Assembly: GCA_963766345.1 (NCBI GenBank)
Contig: CAVXZL010000010.1
Location: forward strand, 372,001 to 436,000
Direction of reading: 5' to 3'
Source: DASVFB01 sp963766345
Lineage (GTDB): Bacteria; Actinomycetota; Thermoleophilia; Gaiellales; Gaiellaceae
Length of the DNA: 64,000 nt
Of this stretch, positions 1-7,958 are shown piece after piece. A program made the position numbers and the translations under genes. The notes beneath the pieces were generated by a model. The model worked only from the letters and a program-made list of their open reading frames with translations. It did not search any database and was not told the DNA's origin. Position 1 is the stretch's first letter. The number at the start of each line of letters is the position of its first letter.

Positions 1-570
1 ACCCGCGCCGGGTTCGTGATGGGCGAAGGCGCGTGCGTGCTGCTGCTCGAGGAGCTCGAATCGGCGAGGGCACGCGGCGCGGAGATCTATGCCGAGGTGC
101 TCGGCTACGGCGCGTCGAACGACGCGCACCACATGGCTCAGCCGGATCCGGACTCGGTCGGAGTCGCGGAGATGATGCGGGCGGCGCTCCGCCGCGCCGA
201 CGTCTCGCCCGAGCGCGTCGGGTACGTCAACGCGCACGGCACGTCGACTCCGCTCGGCGACGCGGCCGAGACGCGCGCGATCAAGGAGGTGTTCGGCGAC
301 CACGCGTACGACCTCGTGGTGTCGTCGACGAAGTCGATGACCGCGCATTGCTTCGGCGCGGCGGGTGCGATCGAGGCGATGATGTGCGTCCTCGCCTTGA
401 AGGAGCAGATCATCCCGCCGACGATCAACCTGCGAAACCCCGACCCCGAATGCGACCTCGACTACGTCCCGAACGAGGCGAGGCGCGCGGACGTGGACGT
501 TGCGCTGTCGAACGCGATGGGCCTCGGCGGCCACAACGGGTGCGTCCTCGTGGGGAGGTACGACGCGTGA
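1..570 (+). CDS. fabF: Beta-ketoacyl-ACP synthase II, C-terminal part
   Basis: Condensing enzyme of type II fatty acid synthesis (malonyl-ACP plus acyl-ACP to beta-ketoacyl-ACP), cytosolic. The reading frame is open from base 1, so the 5' end with the active-site Cys lies outside the window. Visible family motifs are NAHGTST (first catalytic His), STKSMTAHCFGAAGA (Lys and second His; the usual Gly after His is Cys here) and the terminal GLGGHNG loop. About 190 residues remain of the usual ~410. Its stop overlaps the GTG start of the methyltransferase (GTGA), suggesting translational coupling. A polyketide-type ketosynthase cannot be fully excluded from the C-terminal half alone. Confidence 0.9.
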   Translation, partial: TRAGFVMGEGACVLLLEELESARARGAEIYAEVLGYGASNDAHHMAQPDPDSVGVAEMMRAALRRADVSPERVGYVNAHGTSTPLGDAAETRAIKEVFGDHAYDLVVSSTKSMTAHCFGAAGAIEAMMCVLALKEQIIPPTINLRNPDPECDLDYVPNEARRADVDVALSNAMGLGGHNGCVLVGRYDA

Positions 571-1193
571 ACCTCGTCGATCCGCGCGCGGACGAATACG
601 CGGAGCGTCACACGACTCCGAGCGGAGACCTGTTCGAGCGCCTCGCGGCGGAGACGCGCGAGAAGACGGACATCCCGCAGATGATGGTCGGCGAGGTCGA
701 GGGCCGGTTCCTCGAGTTCCTCGTGCGCGCGACCGGCGCGAGGCGCGTGCTCGAGCTCGGCACGTTCACGGGCTATTCGTCGCTGTCGATGGCGCGGGGC
801 CTTCCCGAGGGCGGCCGCGTCGTCTCGTGCGACGTGAACGAGGAGACGAATGCGATCGCGCGGCGCTATGCCGAGGAAGCGGGCGTCGCCGACCGCATCG
901 AGTATCGCCTCGGCCCCGCGCTCGACACGATCGCCGAGCTCGACGGGCCGTTCGACCTCGTCTTCATCGACGCGGACAAGGAGAACTACCGCAACTACTA
1001 CGAAGCGGTGCTGCCGAAGGTCGCGCCGAACGGGCTGATCCTCGCCGACAACGCTCTGCGCAACGGTCGAGTGCTCGAGGAGGACTCGGGCGAGCCGATG
1101 CAGGCGTTCAACGACTACGTGCTGAACGACGAGCGCGTCGAGTGCGTGCTGCTCACCGTGCGCGACGGCATTCTGCTCGTCATGAAGCGCTGA
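567..1193 (+). CDS. SAM-dependent O-methyltransferase (class I, CCoAOMT-like)
   Basis: Predicted cytosolic O-methyltransferase using S-adenosylmethionine on a catechol-like or related small-molecule hydroxyl. The 208-residue product has SAM motif I (VLELGTFTGYSSLSMA) and the metal-binding stretch LVFIDADKENYRNYY followed by LILADNALRNG, where the Asp and Asn residues of the family coordinate a divalent cation. The GTG start at 567 overlaps the preceding stop and has GGGAGG 8 nt upstream. The real substrate is unknown. Its 3' end overlaps the convergent HAD gene by 14 bp. Confidence 0.88.
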   Translation: MNLVDPRADEYAERHTTPSGDLFERLAAETREKTDIPQMMVGEVEGRFLEFLVRATGARRVLELGTFTGYSSLSMARGLPEGGRVVSCDVNEETNAIARRYAEEAGVADRIEYRLGPALDTIAELDGPFDLVFIDADKENYRNYYEAVLPKVAPNGLILADNALRNGRVLEEDSGEPMQAFNDYVLNDERVECVLLTVRDGILLVMKR

Positions 1194-1848
1194 CGCGCTC
1201 GACGGTCAATTCCTCGAGCGACGCGAGGACGACGTCGGCGACGGCGAGCGCGTCGTCACTCGGCGGGTAGTGCTCGTTCGGGATCGCGATGACGCGCATC
1301 CCGGCGGCGTGGGCGGAGCGTATGCCGTTCCGCGAGTCCTCGACGGCGGCGCAGCCCTTCGCCTCGACGCCGAGCCGTCGCGCCGCCTCGAGGTAGACGT
1401 CCGGCGCGGGCTTCCCGCTTGCGACCTCCTCGGAAGACACCGTGGCGGCGAACCTGCCGGCGATGCCGGCCGCGTCGAGCACGGCGTCGATCACCTCCCG
1501 GTTCGACGACGACGCCACGGCGAGCGGCCAACGGGCGGCAAGGCGCTCGACGGCTTCGACCGCGCCGGCGACGAGCGGCAGCGACTCTCGGTAGCGCTCG
1601 AGGAGGCGGCGGACGACCTCGGCGTTGATCTCGTCCGGCGACTCGCTCAACCCGATCACGTCGTGCATGTACCTCGACCATTCGGGCGAGCTCATTCCCA
1701 TCATGTCCGCCTGAGCCCCGTCGTGCCAGCGACCGCCGCGCTCGCGGGCCAGGTCCTCGCGGACCTCGTCCCACAGCTGCTCCGAGTCGACGAGCACGCC
1801 GTCCATGTCGAAGACGACCGCTGTGATGGCTGTAGACACAGCCATCAC
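1180..1848 (-). CDS. HAD-superfamily phosphatase (beta-phosphoglucomutase-like)
   Basis: HAD subfamily IA hydrolase, 222 aa. Motif I is FDMDGVLVDS, with the nucleophile and acid/base Asp residues; motif II is the VASSSNREV region; motif III Lys is in ASGKPAPDVYLEAARRLG; motif IV acidic residues are in AVEDSRNGIRSAHAAGM. A helical cap lies between motifs I and II. Such proteins dephosphorylate sugar phosphates or isomerise beta-phosphoglucose; the substrate cannot be read from sequence. It is transcribed toward the methyltransferase gene and follows a flavin reductase and a TSUP permease on the same strand with short gaps. Confidence 0.85.
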   Translation of the reverse strand: MMAVSTAITAVVFDMDGVLVDSEQLWDEVREDLARERGGRWHDGAQADMMGMSSPEWSRYMHDVIGLSESPDEINAEVVRRLLERYRESLPLVAGAVEAVERLAARWPLAVASSSNREVIDAVLDAAGIAGRFAATVSSEEVASGKPAPDVYLEAARRLGVEAKGCAAVEDSRNGIRSAHAAGMRVIAIPNEHYPPSDDALAVADVVLASLEELTVERVSAS

Positions 1849-1854
1849 TCTGTC

Positions 1855-2328
1855 CTAGACGGCGTGATAGCCACGCTCCCGGTAGACGAGCGCCTCCCCC
1901 GGCTCGCCCTCGTCGACCGCGACGACCTCGCCGACGAAGATCGAGTGGTCTCCGGCGTCGTAGCGCGCCCAGAGGCGGCACTCGATCCACGCGAGCGCCT
2001 CGGCGAGCAGCGGCGCACCGGTGTGGCCGTCCCTGACGGGGACGCTGTCCCAGAGGACGAGCGGCGGAACGCCGCGCGCGAAGTGCGCGGCGACGTCGGC
2101 CTGTTCGCCGCGCAGGATCGAGACTCCGAAGGCTCGCGCTGTCCGCAAGAGCTCGTGGAGCGCCAGCTCGCGCCCGACGGAGATGCCGACGAGCGGCGGC
2201 TCCAGCGACAGCGAGACCAGCGATCCGATCGTGGTCGCGACCCGCTGCCCGTCGACGTTCGCGCTGACCACGCATACGCCCGAAGGGAAGAGACGCATGA
2301 GCTTCCTCAGGTCGTCGCCGCTCGACAC
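1855..2328 (-). CDS. Flavin reductase-like FMN-binding protein
   Basis: Member of the flavin reductase (split-barrel) family that reduces FMN/FAD with NAD(P)H, often for a two-component monooxygenase. The core LFPSGVCVVSANVDGQRVATTIGSLVSLSLEPPLVGIS and the later VSILRGEQADVAAHFA and HSIFVGEVVAV segments are typical. GTG at 2328 gives the usual ~10 residues before FPSGV (157 aa). ATG at 2298 has a better Shine-Dalgarno sequence (GAGG) but trims helix 1. It starts 15 bp after the TSUP permease and likely shares its transcript. No partner oxygenase is nearby. Confidence 0.82.
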   Translation of the reverse strand: MSSGDDLRKLMRLFPSGVCVVSANVDGQRVATTIGSLVSLSLEPPLVGISVGRELALHELLRTARAFGVSILRGEQADVAAHFARGVPPLVLWDSVPVRDGHTGAPLLAEALAWIECRLWARYDAGDHSIFVGEVVAVDEGEPGEALVYRERGYHAV

Positions 2329-2342
2329 CGCGCCAACGCTAG

Positions 2343-3071
2343 TCAGACGAACGCCTGCACGAGCAGCGCGACGCCGGCGACGACGAGGATGCCCGAGATC
2401 GCGAGCTTCAGCTGCGCTTCCGGAAGGCGCCCGGTGAGCCGCGCGCCGAGCAGCGCACCGGGAACCGACGCCGCCGATCCGACCGCGAGCAGCGTCCAGT
2501 CGACGCCGCCGGGTAGATGTCCGACCACGCCGGCCGCACCGACGAAGAAGCCGACCGTCACGTTCGTCCCGATCGCCGCCGCGAGCGGCTCGCCCATCCG
2601 CAGCATCGCGGGGAGTCGCAGGGAGCCGAGGATCAGCCCGACGAAGCCGCCGAGCAGGCCGATGCCGCCGCCGACGAGCACGGTCTCGGTGTGGGTCATC
2701 CGGCGCGCCGGCGCAGGTTCTCTGCGTCGCAGCAGGTCGACCGCCATCAGCAGCAGGAACACGCCGATCGTGACGAGGAACACGTTCTTCGGCACTTTCC
2801 CGCCGACGTAGCCGCCGACGAGCGCGCCGGCGATCGACGGCGGCGTGAGCCACGCTACGAGCCGCCAGTCGATGCGTCCCGCGCGGATGTGCACGATCGC
2901 AGCGGTCAGTGCCGAGACGCCGGAGATGCCGATGTTGGCGCCGGCGCCGGCGGCGGGCGTGGCCGCAGCGAAGACGATCACGGGCAGGCGGATGTTCCCG
3001 AGCACGAGCCCGACCGCGCCGCCTGCGACCGCGACGAGAAAGCACCACGCGGCGACGAGGACGAGCGTCAC
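2343..3071 (-). CDS. TSUP family permease (TauE/SafE-like)
   Basis: Integral membrane protein of 242 aa made of about eight hydrophobic segments in two homologous halves. Each half has the TSUP signature: ...GLVLGNIRLP...GANIGISGVSAL in the first and GLILGSLRLPAMLRMG...GTNVTVGF in the second. The family exports small sulfur- or carbon-containing anions such as sulfite, sulfoacetate or thiosulfate. A short basic loop near residues 112-124 (LLRRREPAPARR) separates the halves. The substrate is not deducible here. It heads the operon that continues into the flavin reductase and HAD genes. Confidence 0.88.
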   Translation of the reverse strand: MTLVLVAAWCFLVAVAGGAVGLVLGNIRLPVIVFAAATPAAGAGANIGISGVSALTAAIVHIRAGRIDWRLVAWLTPPSIAGALVGGYVGGKVPKNVFLVTIGVFLLLMAVDLLRRREPAPARRMTHTETVLVGGGIGLLGGFVGLILGSLRLPAMLRMGEPLAAAIGTNVTVGFFVGAAGVVGHLPGGVDWTLLAVGSAASVPGALLGARLTGRLPEAQLKLAISGILVVAGVALLVQAFV

Positions 3072-3168
3072 TTCGCCGGACGCTATGCGGTTTCCGAGCC
3101 GCGCGTGACCGATCCGGCGGCTCGGGCGTTAGACCCCAAGAGTCTCGAAGTCGAGAAGGGAGCGGTAC

Positions 3169-3297
3169 ATGCTGCGCAAGCTGATGTGGAGCGGGTTGTA
3201 CGCGGCGTTGGCCGCTGCCGCCACGATGGCGGCGCGCCGGGCGGCCTCGGGCATCTGGCGTGTCGCGACCGGCGAAGACCCCCCGGCGAAAAGATGA
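3169..3297 (+). CDS. DUF4235-like small membrane protein
   Basis: A 42-residue ORF with a GGGAG ribosome site. It has one hydrophobic segment (WSGLYAALAAAATMAAR) followed by GIWRVATGEDPPAKR. The ATGEDPP-type ending after an aromatic/basic helix is the hallmark of the actinobacterial DUF4235 family, here shorter than the usual 80-100 aa. Its stop overlaps the next ATG (ATGA). It opens a four-gene set of small membrane-associated proteins that includes a holin-like and a DUF3618 protein, a combination often seen together in Actinomycetota. The cellular role is unknown. Confidence 0.7.
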   Translation: MLRKLMWSGLYAALAAAATMAARRAASGIWRVATGEDPPAKR

Positions 3298-3641
3298 AGG
3301 GCGATGCGCTCGTCGATCGCTCGGCGGACCGCCTTCGCGGCCTGTCGGAAAGCGCCGCGCGTCGCGGAGGCGTCGCGCGCAAGCTCGCGCGCCCGCTCGC
3401 AGAGGACGCCGTGTTCGTGCGGAAGCTGAAGCCGAGCCTCATCAAGGCGCGCGCAAAGGGCGCAGCGCCGACGAACGGCGCGCCGCGTGACGTCGTGCCG
3501 CCGCTGCCCGCGGAGGACAAGCCGAAAGCCGGCGCGTCCGGGGGGCCGAACCCCTTCGCCGTCATCGGAGGCGCGGCGGCGGCAGGTTTCTTTGCGGCCA
3601 AGGTCGTCGATTGGAGAGGTCATGCCCACCCAAGGGACTAA
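3294..3641 (+). CDS. Hypothetical protein with C-terminal glycine-rich membrane segment
   Basis: 115 aa, not recognised. The first ~60 residues are charged and Arg/Lys-rich, the middle is Pro/Ala-rich and disordered (PPLPAEDKPKAGASG), and the C-terminus is a Gly/Ala hydrophobic segment (FAVIGGAAAAGFFAAKVVDW) resembling the anchors of DUF883/YqjD-type ribosome- or membrane-tethering proteins. It overlaps the upstream DUF4235-like gene by 4 bp and the downstream holin-like gene by 20 bp, so it is almost certainly co-translated with them. Position and topology suggest an envelope-associated accessory role; this is inference only. Confidence 0.7.
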   Translation: MKGDALVDRSADRLRGLSESAARRGGVARKLARPLAEDAVFVRKLKPSLIKARAKGAAPTNGAPRDVVPPLPAEDKPKAGASGGPNPFAVIGGAAAAGFFAAKVVDWRGHAHPRD

Positions 3642-4029
3642 CGGACTCGGAGGGGCCACGAAGCTCCTCGCTGATCACGCGATCTCGATCGCGAAGCTCG
3701 AGCTGAAGCTCGCGCTGCTCGAGTTGAAGAAGAAGGCGGCGGCGCTCGGCGTCGGCGTTGGGCTGCTCGTCGGGGCCGCGATCTTCGGGTTGTTCGCGCT
3801 CGGCTTCCTGCTCGCGGCGGCGGCCGCCGGGCTCGCGACGGCGCTGTCGACCTGGCTTGCGCTGCTGATCGTCGGCGTGGTGCTCGTGCTCCTCACGGGT
3901 GTGCTCGCACTGCTCGGCCGCAACTCGCTCAAGCGCGGCGTGCCGCCGGTCCCGGAGCAGGCAATCACGGAGGCGAAGGTGACGAAGGAGGCGATGAAGG
4001 CGAATGGCAGTCGACGTACCGGCAACTGA
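3622..4029 (+). CDS. Phage-holin-like membrane protein (Phage_holin_3_6/DUF1469 type)
   Basis: 135 aa. An amphipathic N-terminal helix (LLADHAISIAKLELKLALLELKKKAAAL) is followed by two long hydrophobic helices with a short turn, then a basic soluble tail. This is the layout of the actinobacterial holin-superfamily (YqjE/DUF1469-like) proteins, which are chromosomal house proteins rather than prophage lysis genes. The start ATG at 3622 is preceded by GGAGAGG. The 3' end overlaps the DUF3618 gene by 26 bp. Function is unknown; no lysis genes are nearby. Confidence 0.8.
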   Translation: MPTQGTNGLGGATKLLADHAISIAKLELKLALLELKKKAAALGVGVGLLVGAAIFGLFALGFLLAAAAAGLATALSTWLALLIVGVVLVLLTGVLALLGRNSLKRGVPPVPEQAITEAKVTKEAMKANGSRRTGN

Positions 4030-4285
4030 GACTCCGGAGCAGGTCCGCGCCCAGATCGCAGTGGAGCGGGAGCAGCTCGTCGCGGCGGTCGACGAGGTGC
4101 GCGCAGCCGCCGATCCCACGGCCGTCCTCAGGTCGAAGCTGCCGCTGCTCGCCGCCGGCGCGTTCGCCGCAGCGTTCGTCCTCGGCGGCGGAATCGGAGC
4201 GACGATGCGCCTCGTGTTCCGTCGCGGCCGCGAGGGGCGCGAGCAAGCCCGCGTCGGCCGCTTCGCGCTGATCAGGCGTCGCTAG
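4004..4285 (+). CDS. DUF3618 domain protein
   Basis: 93 aa. The N-terminal half, ETPEQVRAQIAVEREQLVAAVDEVRA, matches the DUF3618 pattern (an amphipathic helix beginning with a short Glu/Gln/Arg-rich repeat that resembles membrane-tethered coiled coils). A single hydrophobic segment follows (LLAAGAFAAAFVLGGGIGATM), then a very basic tail. It is the last gene of the 3.2-4.3 kb operon. No function is established for the family. The 286 bp that follow, up to the convergent DUF2294 gene, hold no gene I can support. Confidence 0.78.
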   Translation: MAVDVPATETPEQVRAQIAVEREQLVAAVDEVRAAADPTAVLRSKLPLLAAGAFAAAFVLGGGIGATMRLVFRRGREGREQARVGRFALIRRR

Positions 4286-4571
4286 CGCGACAGAGCTGCA
4301 AAGGCCCTTCAGCGTCGGCTCGCGCGCAACGTGCGAAGTCGCCGCGCGATCCATCCACCGAGGCCGGCGACAAGGGCACCGAGGCGGTCGGCGCTCTGAA
4401 AGGTGCTCAGGCCGTCGAGATCCGGCTCCTGCTCGCGGGATCGGAGTTGAAGGCGTCGAGGTCGCCGGTGGTCTTCGAGCCTCGTGTCTACGCGGCGCGG
4501 TGACTCGTGTCGGCCATCGCAACGGGTCCTGCCCGCTCGACACGGATCCATGCAGCGCACGCGAGAGGCTG

Positions 4572-4955
4572 CTACGCGACGCCCTCGGGGGCCAGCTCGG
4601 TCTCTCCTTTCTCGAGAACGAACACCTCGACTGAGATGTCGGGGGTGAGGCTGACCTCTGAGAGGAACGCTCGGACCTTCCGGCCGGTTATCTCCTCGAC
4701 GGTGTTCACGAAGCGGTGCTCCATCGCCGGCTGGAAGGCGAGGCGTGTCTCGCGAACCGCTTCGGTTTCACCGGCTTCGATCAGCGTGCGTTCGACCGGC
4801 ATGAACGTGTTTTCGAGGAAGCAGATGATGTGGTCGTAGCCGACGACGGTGCGAACGCTTTCGGGGCCGCGGCCGTAGTGGTCGCGTTGCAGCTTGGCGA
4901 ACGCGTTCGAGATCGCCTGCGCGTTGCGCCTGGTTCGCTCGTCCTCGCTTGACAT
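4572..4955 (-). CDS. DUF2294 family protein (Na-translocating decarboxylase-associated type)
   Basis: 127 aa soluble protein. It has the family order: N-terminal helix (NAQAISNAFAKLQRDHYGRGPESV), a strand-rich centre (TVVGYDHIICFLENTFMPVERTLIEAG), then REtrlaFQ...hrFVNTVEEITGRKVRAFLSEVSLTPDISVEVFVL. The conserved GRGP and ITGRKV motifs are present. DUF2294 proteins are small stand-alone proteins of unknown biochemical role. No operon partner is visible; the gene faces the holin/DUF3618 operon across an apparently empty spacer. Confidence 0.8.
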   Translation of the reverse strand: MSSEDERTRRNAQAISNAFAKLQRDHYGRGPESVRTVVGYDHIICFLENTFMPVERTLIEAGETEAVRETRLAFQPAMEHRFVNTVEEITGRKVRAFLSEVSLTPDISVEVFVLEKGETELAPEGVA

Positions 4956-5165
4956 CCCGAACTCGCTTCCTCCGCTCCTCTGAGAGTGAGCACCCGGAAG
5001 GAATGAGGAGCGAAGCTGAAAAGCGACCCGGCGGGCGACCTAGTACACGCTAAGCCGTACCCGCTTTGAAACGCTGGTAACGGGCGGTGGAAACGGGGAT
5101 ATGATGGACTTGCTCCGGCGCCGGGACGGAAATCCCGTTTCAGGGCAGGAGTTGAGGTTTGCACG

Positions 5166-5435
5166 GTGGTGCGATGCGAGTCCGTTCGCTGGCTGGCGTC
5201 GAGTCCCCGTTCGGGTTTTGGTTCCGAGAGTTGTGACGAGACGATGGCTCTGACACTCGAGGAGTACGACCGGGTGAGGTCGGACGCCAACAGCTTCGCA
5301 GTGCTGCCGGGCCATGAGCCGGCGGCGGTCGAGCAGATCGTCGACGCGACGGACCGGTACGTCGTGGTCGCGAAGCTCGGCGCGGGCGGGCATGTCGCCG
5401 CACGGCTCGACCCGCGCAGGCGAAGAGGCGGTTGA
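5166..5435 (+). CDS. Small conserved protein upstream of ANTAR regulator
   Basis: Up to 89 aa. The recognisable core is CDETMALTLEEYDRVRSDANSFAVLPGHE...VVDATDRYVVVAKL, similar to short actinobacterial proteins that carry a Cys before an LT-x-EYE-x-VR segment. Because that pattern begins before the internal ATG at 5244, I favour the GTG at 5166, which has GAGG 8 nt upstream; a start at 5244 would give 63 aa. The stop codon lies within a few bases of the ANTAR start, indicating one transcript. The role is unknown; by context it may act with the ANTAR protein in stress signalling or antitermination. Confidence 0.6.
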   Translation: MVRCESVRWLASSPRSGFGSESCDETMALTLEEYDRVRSDANSFAVLPGHEPAAVEQIVDATDRYVVVAKLGAGGHVAARLDPRRRRGG

Positions 5436-5437
5436 GC

Positions 5438-5788
5438 GTGGGGCAGACGCAGACAGACGTGCTCGCGGAGCTCGAGGCGCGGGTGGCGGCGCTCGGCGAG
5501 GAGAACGCACAGCTGCGGTTCGCGCTCGAGTCGCGGATCGTGATCGAGCAGGCGAAGGGCGTGCTCATGGAGCGGCTCGATCTCCCCGCCGACGTTGCAT
5601 TCGAGCTGTTGCGCGCGGCCGCGCGCAGCTCGCGGACGAAGCTCCACGCGATCGCGGCGGAGGTCGTCGCGTCACGCGTGACTCCGGCTGCACTCGAGCA
5701 GCCGGTTCGCGATCTGTCGAGCGGAGACAGCAACGGCAGCTCGAGCCGCCGCGGCGAGAACCCGAGCGCGTCGCAGCCGTCGCCGTAA
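5438..5788 (+). CDS. Stand-alone ANTAR domain RNA-binding regulator
   Basis: 116 aa. A short coiled coil (LAELEARVAALGEENAQLRFALES) leads into an ANTAR domain: SRIVIEQAKGVLMERLDLPADVAFELLRAAARSSRTKLHAIAAEVV, with the family's conserved Ala, Gly, Phe and Leu positions. ANTAR proteins bind tandem hairpins in nascent mRNA and prevent termination. There is no fused receiver or GAF domain, so signal input must come from a partner. GTG at 5438 is 9 nt after AAGAGG; TTG at 5432 is the alternative. The tail (SSGDSNGSSSRRGENPSASQPSP) is disordered. Confidence 0.85.
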   Translation: MGQTQTDVLAELEARVAALGEENAQLRFALESRIVIEQAKGVLMERLDLPADVAFELLRAAARSSRTKLHAIAAEVVASRVTPAALEQPVRDLSSGDSNGSSSRRGENPSASQPSP

Positions 5789-5839
5789 CCGTTCGCGCGG
5801 CGCCGCGCAGGATTATGACGCCGCGTAGCTCTCGAACAG

Positions 5840-5926
5840 CGGCGGGGGTGGGATTCGAACCCACGGACGACTTGCGCCGTCAACGGTTTTCAAGACCGCA
5901 CCGTTCGGCCGCTCCGGCACCCCGCC
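5840..5926 (-). tRNA. tRNA-Ser(TGA)
   Basis: An 87-nt class II tRNA. The acceptor stem GGCGGGG pairs with CCCCGCC and the discriminator is G. The anticodon loop is CTTGAAA (anticodon TGA, reading UCA/UCG), the T arm carries GGTTCGAATCC, and the long variable arm is typical of tRNA-Ser. CCA is not encoded. It lies 30 bp downstream of serS on the same strand. Confidence 0.95.
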
Positions 5927-5956
5927 GTCGGGCGATCGTAGCCAAGCGACAAAGTG

Positions 5957-7153
5957 TCACTTGGCGACGCGCGGCGGCGCTCCGAACTCTTGCAGCACCT
6001 CGGGCACCTCGCCCTGGAAGTTCTCGAGCAGCGCCAGCACCCAGCGGTCGGTGGCGGCGGTGCCGTTGAGCGTGTGCGGCGTGTCGAGCGACTTCTCGCC
6101 GCTGCGGTAGCGGATCCGCGAGCGGCGCGCCTGGTAGTCCGTCGTGTTCGAGCACGACGTGAGCTCGCGATAGCGGCCCTGCGACGGGAACCAGCCTTCG
6201 ATGTCGTACCGCTTCGCGGCAGCCGTCGACAGATCGCCGGCCGCCGTGTTCACGACGCGGTAGGGAATCCCGACCGCCTGCACGAGCGACTCCTCGATCG
6301 CCAGCATCCGCTCGTGCATCTCCCATGAATCCTCGGGCAGCGTGTACGCGACCATCTCGACCTTCTGGAACTGGTGCACGCGGAACATGCCGCGCGTGTC
6401 GCGCCCGGCGGCGCCGGACTCGCGCCGGAAGCAGGACGAGAACGCGCAGTAGTAGAGGGGCAGCGTCTCGAGGATCTCGTCCATGTGCATCGCGATGAGC
6501 GGCACCTCGGACGTACCGACGAGGTAGAGGTGGTCGGCAGGGATCTCGTAGTAGTCGCTCTTGTCCGACGGGAAGAAGCCGGTGCCGTACATCGCGTCCT
6601 CGCGCACGAGGACGGGGGGGAGGACGGGCGTGAAGCCCTCGCGCACGAGCCGGTCGAGCGCGAGCCGATAGAGCGCGAGCGCCACGAGCGCCGTGTCGCC
6701 GAGGATGAAGCCGAAGCGCGAGCCGGAGACCTTCGCGCCGCGCTCGAGGTCGAAGTTCCCGATCTCGGTGTGCTCCTTCGACTCGGCGAGCTGCGTCGGC
6801 TCACCCCACCGCCTGATCTCGACCGCCTCGTCCTCGGTCATGCCGTCGGCTGCGGATTCGTGCGGCGGGTTCGGAACCTTGGCGAGCGCGGACTCGCGCT
6901 CGGCCTCGGCCGACGCCAGCTGTGTCTCGAGCTCGTTCAGCTGCTCCTTGCGAGTGCGCAGCTCTTCCAGCTGCTCGGGCGTCGGCTTGCCCTGGAGCTT
7001 CTGCCTCCCGCGCAGCTCCTCCACCTGTGGCAGGAGCTCGCGCCAGCGCGCGTCCGCGGCGATCAGATCGTCGAACGCTTCCGCCGCACCGCGACGCGCG
7101 AGCGCCGCGCGCACGCGGTCGGGGTCGTTGCGTGCTGCGCGGACGTCGATCAT
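5957..7153 (-). CDS. serS: Seryl-tRNA synthetase
   Basis: Class II aminoacyl-tRNA synthetase charging tRNA-Ser, cytosolic. Residues 1-110 form the antiparallel coiled-coil arm that recognises the tRNA long variable arm (here somewhat short: 398 aa total against ~425 usual). Catalytic motif 2 is FRRESGAAGRDTRGMFRVHQFQKVEM and motif 3 is GTAATDRWVLALLENFQ (family GTALAVGRTLVAILEN; here the conserved Arg remains while neighbouring residues differ). TSEVPL, conserved in the serine site, is present. ATG at 7153 overlaps the stop of the downstream-strand HAD gene (ATGA). tRNA-Ser lies just beyond its 3' end. Confidence 0.97.
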   Translation of the reverse strand: MIDVRAARNDPDRVRAALARRGAAEAFDDLIAADARWRELLPQVEELRGRQKLQGKPTPEQLEELRTRKEQLNELETQLASAEAERESALAKVPNPPHESAADGMTEDEAVEIRRWGEPTQLAESKEHTEIGNFDLERGAKVSGSRFGFILGDTALVALALYRLALDRLVREGFTPVLPPVLVREDAMYGTGFFPSDKSDYYEIPADHLYLVGTSEVPLIAMHMDEILETLPLYYCAFSSCFRRESGAAGRDTRGMFRVHQFQKVEMVAYTLPEDSWEMHERMLAIEESLVQAVGIPYRVVNTAAGDLSTAAAKRYDIEGWFPSQGRYRELTSCSNTTDYQARRSRIRYRSGEKSLDTPHTLNGTAATDRWVLALLENFQGEVPEVLQEFGAPPRVAK

Positions 7154-7938
7154 CGGGCCAAGAATGCCTCAAGCACCTGGGCCACACCTTCTTCTTCCGC
7201 GGGCGGGCACGTGAGGTTCGCGCGCGCCTTCACGAGCGGATGCGCGTTTCCGACCGCCACGGAGTAGCCGGCCCAGTCGATCAGCTCGAGATCGTTCTCG
7301 CCGTCACCGAATGCGATCGTCCGTTCCGGCGTGAAGCCGAGGCGGTCGGCGACGAACTGGAGCCCCGAGCCCTTCGACACGTCGGGGTGCGCGAGCTCGA
7401 GGAAGAACGGAAGGGACTTCGCGATGAAGAGCCGCCCGGCGAACCGTGCGCGCAGCTCTGCCCCGAGCGCGTCGAGCCTCTCGGGATCGCCGACGACGAC
7501 AAGCTTCGTCGGCGGCTGTTCGAGCCAGTCGAGCAGCGGGCCGACGACGCGGAGCTCGATGTGCTGGAACGACGCGTAGCTCTCGGCCTCCGGCGTGATC
7601 GCCGCGACGTACAGCTCGTCGTCGACGTAGCAGTTCAGGCCGTGTCCCGAGTCCTGGACTGCGGCGATGGCCTCTCGGGCCAGGTCGACCGGGATCGGCA
7701 CGTGGAGCAGGAACTCGCCGCTCGACGGATCGGCGACGAGCGCGCCCTGGTAGCAGACGACGGGCTCGGGCCCGGTGAGGTACCGGCGGACCGCCTGGAA
7801 CATCCGTCCCGTCACCACGATCACGTCCGCGCCCCCGTCGCGCACCGCCTCGAGAGCCGCCCGTGTGCGCGGGTGCAGCACGTAATCCTCCGCGATCAGC
7901 GTCCGGTCGAGATCGCATGCGACCGCCGCAACGTCCAT
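7150..7938 (-). CDS. Cof-type HAD phosphatase
   Basis: 262 aa HAD subfamily IIB phosphatase. Motif I is ACDLDRTL (second Asp followed by Arg rather than Gly), motif II VVTGR, the Lys motif KGSGLQFVADRLGF, and motif IV FGDGENDLELIDWAGYSVAVGNAHPLVK. The C2 cap domain sits between motifs II and III. Such enzymes dephosphorylate sugar phosphates, FMN or pyridoxal phosphate; the substrate is unknown. ATG at 7938 gives the usual MxxxAxACDLDRT N-terminus. It is the first gene of a two-gene unit with serS (4-bp overlap). Confidence 0.9.
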   Translation of the reverse strand: MDVAAVACDLDRTLIAEDYVLHPRTRAALEAVRDGGADVIVVTGRMFQAVRRYLTGPEPVVCYQGALVADPSSGEFLLHVPIPVDLAREAIAAVQDSGHGLNCYVDDELYVAAITPEAESYASFQHIELRVVGPLLDWLEQPPTKLVVVGDPERLDALGAELRARFAGRLFIAKSLPFFLELAHPDVSKGSGLQFVADRLGFTPERTIAFGDGENDLELIDWAGYSVAVGNAHPLVKARANLTCPPAEEEGVAQVLEAFLAR

Positions 7939-7958
7939 GGGGAAGTCGCGGGGAAGCT

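Noticed and set aside
3622..4029. Holin-like gene as evidence of a prophage
   Set aside because: No endolysin, capsid or integrase nearby; this holin-superfamily type is a chromosomal gene in Actinomycetota, found with DUF3618 and DUF4235-like genes.
4309..4560. Minus-strand ORF in the spacer after DUF3618, with a plausible-looking C-terminus (LGALVAGLGGWIARRLR)
   Set aside because: No ribosome site, no signal or domain, and the N-terminal half is Arg-rich out-of-frame-like sequence; not enough to call a gene.
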